From an uncultured Oribacterium sp. (lineage in GTDB: Bacteria; Bacillota; Clostridia; Lachnospirales; Lachnospiraceae), in assembly GCA_937927445.1 (NCBI GenBank), contig CALAOB010000079.1, positions 1 through 10,620 on the forward strand: 10,620 nt of DNA, read 5' to 3'. This document shows, in pieces, positions 1-4,575 of this stretch. The first letter of the stretch is position 1. Every line of letters begins with the position of its first letter. A program made the position numbers and the translations under genes. A model generated the notes under the pieces. That model searched no databases, had not been told where the DNA came from, and saw only the letters and a program-made list of their open reading frames with translations.

Positions 1-75
1 GCCCACCCCAGTGTACTACGTTTATCTACTTGCATATCGGCCCCGCCCCATGCAGGCAAACAAAAAATCGGCGCC
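1..75 (+). repeat. Left terminal inverted repeat of putative mobile element (may extend left of window)
   Basis: The first 75 bases match the reverse complement of 1749-1823 with about ten mismatches and one single-base indel by my hand alignment. Both arms share the outer block GCCCACCC.AGTGTAC, the block CATATCGGCCCC.CCCCATGCAG and the inner block CAAACAAAAA. Inside the arm, the C-rich word CCCACCCCA (2-10) recurs as CCCGCCCCA (42-50), so the end has an internal 40-bp repeat. The arm begins at the window edge, so its true outer tip and any target-site duplication cannot be seen. I do not recognise the IS family. Confidence 0.8.
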
Positions 76-113
76 TGTTTTAGTTCGAGCGGCCTCAATT
101 ATCCCAAAACAAA

Positions 114-398
114 TCATTTATTCTCACCATAATAACCATGTTCAGAATTTCGTGACCACATCTCAAACATTGTTTCATGGTTTAGCTTTATATACTTCTG
201 AATTTTCCGCATATCGGCATCAGATACTTTTCCTTTATGCTGAATAATCGTATCTCCATCTGGTTTAACAAAAAGCTTTGCGGATCCACCCTCTGTCAAT
301 CTCGCATCACTGGCATGGACATGCATACATTCAATCACACACTCCATCGTGTAATACAGATAATACCCAGCTACTTTGAATGGAAAATACTTAGGCAT
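114..398 (-). CDS. DUF4160 domain-containing protein
   Basis: A 94-aa protein that I recognise as the DUF4160 family from its opening MPKYFPFKVAGYYLYY, the central ECMHVHAS (residues 23-30), the SAKLFVKPDG strand pair and the helical end containing KIQKYIKLNHETM and a late Trp. Family members are small cytoplasmic proteins of unknown biochemical function, usually beside another tiny gene, often DUF2442, and are sometimes proposed to form toxin-antitoxin-like pairs. Start choice: a GTG at 401 directly precedes the ATG at 398; GGAGG lies six bases before the ATG but only three before the GTG, so ATG is preferred. The start overlaps the stop of the upstream gene by 8 bp, suggesting translational coupling. 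It is the last of three genes inside the inverted-repeat-bounded segment. Family call firm; function unknown. Confidence 0.85.
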   Translation of the reverse strand: MPKYFPFKVAGYYLYYTMECVIECMHVHASDARLTEGGSAKLFVKPDGDTIIQHKGKVSDADMRKIQKYIKLNHETMFEMWSRNSEHGYYGENK

Positions 399-630
399 CA
401 CTATCCTCCATGAATTCCTTATTCTTCAGATAGTAGGCTTGAACTTTCAGCAGCGTAATGTCATCCATTGTTGTTTCAATCATTTCTCCATCCTTCTGTA
501 GCAGACATGCTTCTTCTGGATTCTCTAAATTTAAAACTCTTATGAAGCCATCCTCGTCTTTAGTGAAAGAATATCCAGCGATAATCATATCCGCCTTATC
601 TGCAATTCTCTTAAGTTCGTTATCCGGCAT
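391..630 (-). CDS. Small acidic protein of unknown function, middle gene of the DUF4160 triad
   Basis: A 79-aa acidic protein starting MPDNELKRIADKADMII. I chose the ATG at 630 because GAGGTG sits four bases upstream; the open frame continues upstream to 675 but only through the end of the preceding gene, with an initial stretch (HRLRKSRCG) unlike the rest. An N-terminal helix is followed by a GYSF..DEDGFIRVLNL beta-hairpin-like segment and a C-terminal helical tail ending MEDSDA. There is no signal peptide or membrane segment. It overlaps the gene before it by 11 bp and the DUF4160 gene after it by 8 bp, a compact arrangement typical of genes whose products are made in fixed ratio or form a complex. 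I do not recognise the family; the position is one where DUF2442 proteins often occur, but I see no clear DUF2442 signature. Confidence 0.7.
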   Translation of the reverse strand: MPDNELKRIADKADMIIAGYSFTKDEDGFIRVLNLENPEEACLLQKDGEMIETTMDDITLLKVQAYYLKNKEFMEDSDA

Positions 631-898
631 ACCGCACCTCGACTTTCTTAATCGGTGAAAGGAAGTCCTTTGCATTTATATATAATCTCTCGAGAACAGG
701 CACAAGATCAATGTAGTCTTCCACTTCTTCCGTACTATGCTGATATTTCGCATCTACAACCAGATATCCATCATCCCATTCCTTGACTCTTTCGATTCGC
801 TCCAAGCTATAAGGCCCCCTGAAACGAATCGTCCTGTTCTTCCACGAGAAGATAATGTATCGACCTTTGCTTGATAAGAATGCCGTATCTGTACTCAT
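620..898 (-). CDS. Small protein of unknown function, first gene of the DUF4160 triad
   Basis: A 92-aa protein with AGGAG well placed upstream of its ATG at 898 and a promoter with 17-bp spacer at 957-985. The sequence looks beta-rich at first (GRYIIFSWKNRTIRFRG, then YLVVDAKY) followed by an acidic helix (STEEVEDYIDLVPVLERLYIN) and a short final strand KKVEVRYAG. It is predicted soluble, with no signal peptide, cysteines or recognised catalytic motif. It overlaps the next gene by 11 bp, so the three genes are almost certainly cotranscribed. The triad is visibly AT-richer than the ddl region at the other end of the window, compatible with horizontal acquisition. I do not recognise the family; the coding call rests on promoter, ribosome binding site and tight gene packing. 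Confidence 0.7.
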   Translation of the reverse strand: MSTDTAFLSSKGRYIIFSWKNRTIRFRGPYSLERIERVKEWDDGYLVVDAKYQHSTEEVEDYIDLVPVLERLYINAKDFLSPIKKVEVRYAG

Positions 899-956
899 AC
901 CATTCTCCTGTTCGTTTCATCAATCAGTACCAATCAGTTCCTACGATTTCATGTAT

Positions 957-985
957 ATTATACGATTTCTGCCTCTGCTCCTCAA
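957..985 (-). promoter_or_regulatory. Predicted sigma-A promoter of the DUF4160 triad
   Basis: On the minus strand TTGAGG (985-980) is followed after exactly 17 bases by TATAAT (962-957). Transcription would start near 950, leaving about 50 nt of leader before the ATG at 898. This makes the overlapping open frame at 924-1148 unlikely to be a gene. Confidence 0.65.
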
Positions 986-1058
986 GCAACGATGTATTAC
1001 AAAAGGCCCAAGTATTTCTGCGGCGTAACAGTTCAGACACCCCCTTGGCTCCCTTGGA

Positions 1059-1152
1059 AAGTTTGAGGTTGCTCCTCATTCGCCCACCCCATGGAGTCAT
1101 TGGATGTTTGTATGCTGTGGCCCCACCCCCGCTCATGGGAGCCCTCAAACTT
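1059..1152. repeat. Inverted repeat flanking the internal C-rich end-like sequence
   Basis: The left arm AAGTTTGAGGTTGCTCC (1059-1075) pairs with GGAGCCCTCAAACTT (1138-1152): ten contiguous bases match, then a small bulge, then five more. The loop of about 62 bases contains the two CCCACCCC words of the third end-like copy. There is no T-run after either arm, so it does not look like a terminator. Confidence 0.55.
1082..1135 (+). repeat. Diverged internal copy of the element's terminal sequence
   Basis: GCCCACCCCA at 1082-1091 is identical to the first ten bases of the left arm, and GGCCCCACCCC follows about 39 bases later, as in the arms (40 bp). In between, TTTGTATGCTGTGG resembles CTTGCATATCGG of the left arm. 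Overall identity is only moderate, perhaps two thirds, and part of it reflects C-rich composition. It has the same orientation as the left arm, so with the right arm it would bound a smaller unit of about 740 bp. Confidence 0.4.
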
Positions 1153-1195
1153 CTGGCTGGCCTGGTTTTTCACAAATTTGCTTTATCTCATTCGT

Positions 1196-1628
1196 ATGCC
1201 ATTAGGCTTTTTCACATTTTCCTATCCTGGCGAGCCTGTGACATTAAGTCAAGTCTTTCTCGCCCAGTATTATCCGAGTGAAATCTCGATTTTTGACGCA
1301 AAACCGCCCTTTTTTGTAGTAGTGACTTTATCTCTGCCCTGCCTATCTGCTGCAAACCACCACCTGAGCGTGCCTCAACGCCACATACTTAATGTCACAG
1401 CTTCGTATATTTCCCCGTCTGTGAAATAATCTAATGGCACAGCTCCCTGAAATTTATGATTTGTAAAAGGCACTTAATGGCATGAATCTTGAAAATGCCC
1501 CGTTTGTTACAAAACCCAGAAAATATAATGGCATCACACTTTAAAATCTCTTCTTTGCGAAAATCATCTAATGTCGCTCAGCCCAAAAACCGCTTGTTTG
1601 TAACAACCATTTAAAAATCTAATGGCAC
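1196..1628. repeat. Phased array of AATGGCAC-type motifs, transposase-binding-site-like
   Basis: Eight copies of an 8-base core (AATGGCAC, AATGGCAT, AATGTCAC or AATGTCGC) are present. Two are on the minus strand at 1196-1203 and 1238-1245, and six on the plus strand starting at 1391, 1433, 1476, 1527, 1570 and 1621. Distances between starts are 42 for the inverted pair and 42, 43, 51, 43 and 51 for the direct set. Upstream of most cores lies a loose TGTGAAAAA.TCT segment, giving sites of about 22 bp. Such spaced sites are known at the ends of Tn7/Mu-type DDE transposons, where they bind the transposase; assignment here is inference. Confidence 0.55.
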
Positions 1629-1748
1629 TGAAATACTATAAACGGTATTTATGAAAACTTCAGAAACAGCCATGACCAGTGATACGCTTTTTGCCTTCTG
1701 AAACTTCGATCACCAGGCTTTCAACATATCTTTCCAGTCAGGATGTAT

Positions 1749-1823
1749 GGGCGTCGATTTTTGTTTGTCTGCATGGGGTGGGGCCGATATGTAAGAAGAT
1801 AAAAGATGTACACTAGGGTGGGC
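1749..1823 (-). repeat. Right terminal inverted repeat of putative mobile element
   Basis: The reverse complement of this stretch reproduces the left arm at 1-75, including GCCCACCC.AGTGTAC at the outer tip and CATATCGGCCCCACCCCATG in the middle. The outer tip at 1823 abuts the terminator of the neighbouring operon. No transposase gene lies between the two arms. Confidence 0.8.
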
Positions 1824-1831
1824 AGGCAAAC

Positions 1832-1860
1832 AAAAAGAGACGCTCGTTATGGACGTCTCT
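1832..1860 (-). terminator. Rho-independent terminator of the nitroreductase operon
   Basis: On the minus strand AGAGACG (1860-1854) pairs with CGTCTCT (1842-1836) around an 11-nt loop and is followed by TTTTTG (1836-1831). It lies about 100 bp after the stop of the C_GCAxxG_C_C gene. The T-tract is part of a 15-base word, GCAGGCAAACAAAAA on the plus strand (1822-1836), that also occurs in the left arm of the mobile element. Confidence 0.75.
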
Positions 1861-1957
1861 TGAAAATCAGTCGGGATGAAGAAACCATCCTGCCTAAACT
1901 GTTACCCTGCGACCTTTACGTTTTCATTATCCAGTTTTTGTTTGGTGTTCTCGCAGT

Positions 1958-2362
1958 TCACAGCCGTTCTCTCGCCCTCAGCATTTCCTCGACGATTTCC
2001 ACGGCTTCGTACACCATGCCATCGCAGTGTGGCTTTTTCTCCGCCGGGCCGTGCACCTCTTCGCGAAGGAGGTCGCGGCAGTCAGAGAGGCCGCCGTGAA
2101 GACTCTTCATGCGGCGCATGAATTCAGTGGACGCCTCTGCGTCGCCGGCGTCATAGAGGCCGAGGGCCATGAGTCCGCCGGTGATGGCACCACAGGTTAG
2201 ACCGGCACGCATGCCGCTTCCGAAGTTTGCGGTGATGGCCTGCGCCTGCGCTGCACTTAAGCCCTTCTTTTCGGCAAACGGGATGAACACCGCCTGCGCG
2301 CAGTTGTAGTGTGTCGTCGTATCATCGCGAAGCGCGTGGCTCCGCTCCATCAGTTCAGTCAT
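1958..2362 (-). CDS. C_GCAxxG_C_C family protein (putative redox-active protein)
   Basis: A 134-aa protein carrying the cysteine pattern that names the family: Cys21 in YNCAQAV, Cys57 in the CGAITGG segment (57-63), Cys95 in DCRDLL and Cys113 in PHCDGM. The glycine-rich FGSGMRAGLTCGA region is typical. Members are small helical proteins common in anaerobic Firmicutes, thought to be redox-active or metal/cofactor binding; no reaction is established. No signal peptide is seen, so it is expected in the cytoplasm. The ATG at 2362 has AGGAGGG about nine bases upstream, within the end of the preceding gene, and only one base separates the two genes, so they are cotranscribed and probably coupled. 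Its neighbours are a 183-aa protein and a nitroreductase, suggesting a shared redox theme. Family assignment firm, role open. Confidence 0.88.
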   Translation of the reverse strand: MTELMERSHALRDDTTTHYNCAQAVFIPFAEKKGLSAAQAQAITANFGSGMRAGLTCGAITGGLMALGLYDAGDAEASTEFMRRMKSLHGGLSDCRDLLREEVHGPAEKKPHCDGMVYEAVEIVEEMLRARERL

Positions 2363-2363
2363 A

Positions 2364-2915
2364 TTATTTCGCCCTCCTGTAAAGAATCGGGTCGTCGTAG
2401 CCGAAGGTCCGCTTTCCGTTCATTTCCATGCTTTCAGACACTTCGAGGCAGTCCTCAGAGAAGCGCTCCCAGAGCTTCAGGGTCATCACCGGGCTGAAGT
2501 GACTGGTGCTGCCGCCCTCCCAGGCGCCATCCTTCCAGAGGTAGAGGGCCGGTGTGAAAGTCGCTGATTTTTTAAGCTCGCTGAACTCGACTGGCACCAT
2601 CTTCTCATAGGTGAACGCCGCACGGTCTGCGCCTGCCGGAAGATCATAGGACGAAAGCAGGACACCCTCGCCCTCCTCCGTAAAGAGGAAAAGATGCGGG
2701 GATGCATGGCGCTTGCCATTCGTCTCGTAGTAGCTCTCCTCCACCATGAAGTATCCTTGGAAATCCGCCGGGATGTTCCGGATCTTATCGTTACAGATCG
2801 TATTCACATGCTGTGCGAACGGGTAGACCTTTCCGGCCGCCTGCATCGCCTCAAACTGCTCCCGATTATCGAAGCGTCCGGTTAAGAGCTTCATAAACTC
2901 ATCTAATCTTGCCAT
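2364..2915 (-). CDS. Conserved hypothetical protein, faint CpcT/CpeT-like resemblance
   Basis: A 183-aa soluble protein starting MARLDEFMKLLTGRFDN at an ATG with GGAGG eight bases upstream. The LLTGRFDNREQFEAM opening and the later GYFMVEESYY with strand-rich sequence (HLFLFTEEGEGVLLSSYDLP, then ATFTPALYLWKDGAWEGG) recall the pattern of CpcT/CpeT chromophore lyases (G.FSN..QA, then Y.EQ.Y). Those are calycin-type beta-barrels that bind bilins in cyanobacteria; a phycobilin role makes no sense here, so at most the fold is shared, perhaps for binding another hydrophobic ligand. No signal peptide or membrane segment is evident. It sits 30 bp after the nitroreductase and 1 bp before the C_GCAxxG_C_C gene, so the three form an operon. 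I do not recognise a firm family. Confidence 0.7.
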   Translation of the reverse strand: MARLDEFMKLLTGRFDNREQFEAMQAAGKVYPFAQHVNTICNDKIRNIPADFQGYFMVEESYYETNGKRHASPHLFLFTEEGEGVLLSSYDLPAGADRAAFTYEKMVPVEFSELKKSATFTPALYLWKDGAWEGGSTSHFSPVMTLKLWERFSEDCLEVSESMEMNGKRTFGYDDPILYRRAK

Positions 2916-2945
2916 CGTGTTTTCCTCCGTGCCTTTACCTGATCA

Positions 2946-3470
2946 TCATTTCAGAATATTCATGCTGTACTTGTGGCTCTCTGGAATCTCCCGCTCCGCA
3001 TACACTTCGTCGGTCTTTCCGAGGATGATCGATCCGGTCGGAACGAAGCCCTCCGGGATGTTCAGCTCCGCGACGAGTTCCTCGTTCTTTACGAGCGCGC
3101 GGATGGCACCATAGATGTCGCAGTGACCGACGCCTTCCTCGACGGCAGCGAGGGACATGTTCTGGATGACAATGCCTACATTCGCGCTTGCCACGTTACT
3201 GGTCTGGCTCGACGACACGAGAATCAGCATCGGTGCGCCATAGAGCGGGTGGCGGGACGGGTCTCCACTCGCGGCTGCTGCATTGGCATCGATCTCATGA
3301 AGAAGCTCCGGATTTGTGATCACGGTGAGATGAATGCTGTCGTAGCGCTTCATGCCGATCGGCGCCTCGTACGCTGCGATGAGAATGCGCTCGAGCTGCG
3401 CATCCGTGATCGGCTCTCCCGTATAAGAACGGATGGACTTTCGAATGTTCAGTGCCTTATATAATTCCAT
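2946..3470 (-). CDS. Nitroreductase family flavoprotein
   Basis: A 174-aa member of the nitroreductase family, FMN-dependent oxidoreductases that use NAD(P)H to reduce nitro compounds, quinones or other electron-poor substrates in the cytoplasm. Seen in the sequence: the FMN-phosphate-binding start IRKSIRSYTGEPI (residues 9-21), the following helix DAQLERILIAAYEAP, the mid-protein Q103-containing helix VIQNMSLAAVEEGVGHCDI, and the C-terminal GSIILGK turn. The frame is open to 3530, but ATG at 3470 is preferred because AAAGGAGG lies eight bases upstream and the family motif starts right after it. It is first in an operon with the CpcT-like and C_GCAxxG_C_C genes. Upstream are two extended -10 boxes in a duplicated segment. 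At 174 aa it belongs to the short end of the family; the physiological substrate cannot be read from sequence. Confidence 0.9.
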   Translation of the reverse strand: MELYKALNIRKSIRSYTGEPITDAQLERILIAAYEAPIGMKRYDSIHLTVITNPELLHEIDANAAAASGDPSRHPLYGAPMLILVSSSQTSNVASANVGIVIQNMSLAAVEEGVGHCDIYGAIRALVKNEELVAELNIPEGFVPTGSIILGKTDEVYAEREIPESHKYSMNILK

Positions 3471-3493
3471 GATGATTCCTCCTTTAGTATATG

Positions 3494-3575
3494 CTTTCCT
3501 TATCATAGCAGAGATGAAAGGTCCGCGCATATCTCTGCACTGGTGATTCCAGACGCTTCCTATATCATAGCAGAA
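3494..3575 (-). promoter_or_regulatory. Duplicated extended -10 promoter segments upstream of the nitroreductase gene
   Basis: Two near-identical words on the minus strand, TCTGCTATGATAAGGAAAG (from 3513 down) and TTCTGCTATGATATAGGAAG (from 3575 down), lie 62 bp apart. Each contains TGCTATGAT, an extended -10 box (TATGAT at 3507-3502 and 3569-3564). Matching -35 boxes are weak. They may be tandem promoters or repeated regulator sites. Confidence 0.5.
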
Positions 3576-3599
3576 ACGGAGGCTGTCGAATCCTGTTTA

Positions 3600-3650
3600 T
3601 AAAAAAATAATGAGCCATCCCTTCCATTCATCGTAGAATGAAAGGGATGC
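3600..3650 (-). terminator. Rho-independent terminator of the GH28 operon
   Basis: CATCCCTTTCATTC on the minus strand (3649-3636) pairs with GAATGGAAGGGATG (3629-3616), with one opposed mismatch and a small loop. It is followed by a T-rich run with seven consecutive Ts (complement of the A-run at 3600-3607). It lies about 100 bp after the epimerase stop codon and closes the operon. The 95 bp between stop and hairpin hold nothing I can identify. Confidence 0.75.
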
Positions 3651-3745
3651 CCCACTATTCATCGTTCATAAGCATCCCGGCGTTCACGCATTTTTCGCGC
3701 GCAACACAGCCGGCTGCTCATCCTGTTTCAGTGCGTATGTTTCTT

Positions 3746-4561
3746 TCAGTGCAAATACTTCTCGAGATAACGAACGCTCTCTCTTCCGGCTGTCCGTGGA
3801 TCCGGTTTCGCCAGGGCTTCGACCGCCGCCACGCCTGTATAGTCGATTTCATCCAGCGTTTCAAAGATTTCCTGGAAATCCATATGTCCATGTCCAGGGT
3901 AATAGCGGTCGTTATCTGCAAGATGAACATGCACCAGTTTTCCTGCAGCCTGTTCCAGCGAACGTCGGATATCTGCTTCCTCGATGTTCATATGATAGGA
4001 ATCGAGGTGAAGACCGATCGCCGGATGCCCCAGCTCCTTCAGATAGCGAAGTCCATCCTGTGAGCTGTTCAGTGTATCCGCTTCATATCGATTGATCATC
4101 TCCAGTCCCAGTCGAACCTGCTTCTCCATGGCATAATCTGCACATTCGATCAGATGCTTCGAGAGTCTTTCCCAGTAATGCTCTTTACTGTCCGTTTCCG
4201 ACAGTTTGCCTCTGAGGAGTCCGATAATCACCACGACATCCTCAAAATGTGACGCAAAGTCGATAAACGTTTTCAGCTGCTGAACCGCCTGTATTCTGCA
4301 GGCTTCGTCATCCGAAGTGAGACTGAGTCCATCCTTCTGTCGGAGAAGTCCGGTGCCAAGTGAGGTCAGCCGAAGCCCATAGCGATCAAGAAGTGTTTTC
4401 ACCTCGTCTGCATCGTAGCTGCCTGTATCCTTCGAGTGGATCTCCACTCCCTGGAAGCCGTCCTGCGCGATCTGTTCGAAGCACGCCGACATCTCTCCCC
4501 GATAAAGGATGGGGGAACGTTTCGCTAATTCGTAATCCGAATACGTAGCCGATAAAATCAT
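3746..4561 (-). CDS. Sugar (phosphate) isomerase/epimerase, AP-endonuclease-2-type TIM barrel
   Basis: A 271-aa enzyme of the xylose-isomerase-like TIM-barrel superfamily, which interconverts ketoses by epimerisation or isomerisation. Metal-binding residues characteristic of the ketose 3-epimerase branch are all in place: Glu154 in LGLEMINRYE, Asp187 in LHLDSYHMNIEE, His213 in VHVHLAD and Glu248 in VAAVEAL. The ADN.R..PG.G..DF block (215-229) is also typical. Relatives include D-tagatose/psicose 3-epimerases and 5-keto-gluconate epimerases; the exact sugar cannot be told. It is the last gene of the pectin-type operon, 14 bp after the GH28 stop. Its ribosome binding site is poor (AGGT), so translation may depend on coupling to GH28. 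It probably acts on a keto-sugar or uronate derived from the oligomers taken up and cut by the preceding gene products. Length is normal and no residue is missing. Confidence 0.88.
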   Translation of the reverse strand: MILSATYSDYELAKRSPILYRGEMSACFEQIAQDGFQGVEIHSKDTGSYDADEVKTLLDRYGLRLTSLGTGLLRQKDGLSLTSDDEACRIQAVQQLKTFIDFASHFEDVVVIIGLLRGKLSETDSKEHYWERLSKHLIECADYAMEKQVRLGLEMINRYEADTLNSSQDGLRYLKELGHPAIGLHLDSYHMNIEEADIRRSLEQAAGKLVHVHLADNDRYYPGHGHMDFQEIFETLDEIDYTGVAAVEALAKPDPRTAGRESVRYLEKYLH

Positions 4562-4575
4562 CGGAGCTTACCTGT

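Larger units (their letters stand above)
899..1748. other. Long non-coding stretch inside the inverted-repeat-bounded element
   Basis: About 850 bases in which I find no convincing gene on either strand. It contains the triad promoter (957-985), an inverted repeat (1059-1152), a diverged third copy of the element's end (1082-1135), and an array of AATGGCAC-like motifs (1196-1628). Open frames here lack ribosome binding sites and recognisable protein sequence. The content fits transposon-end DNA rather than a decayed gene, though relics of a transposase too worn to see by eye cannot be excluded. Confidence 0.6.

Noticed and set aside
631..675. Longer start of the middle triad gene at 675
   Set aside because: The extra 15 residues lie wholly within the preceding gene and have no ribosome binding site, whereas the ATG at 630 follows GAGGTG.
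924..1148. Minus-strand open frame of 74 codons upstream of the triad
   Set aside because: It contains the predicted triad promoter and an inverted repeat, lacks a ribosome binding site and does not resemble a protein family.
871..1281. Plus-strand open frame of 136 codons
   Set aside because: Antisense to the triad promoter region, no ribosome binding site, sequence looks like translated non-coding DNA.
1391..1628. The AATGGCAC array as a CRISPR
   Set aside because: The conserved core is only about 8 bp (22 bp loosely), spacing varies between 42 and 51, copies occur on both strands and there are no cas genes.
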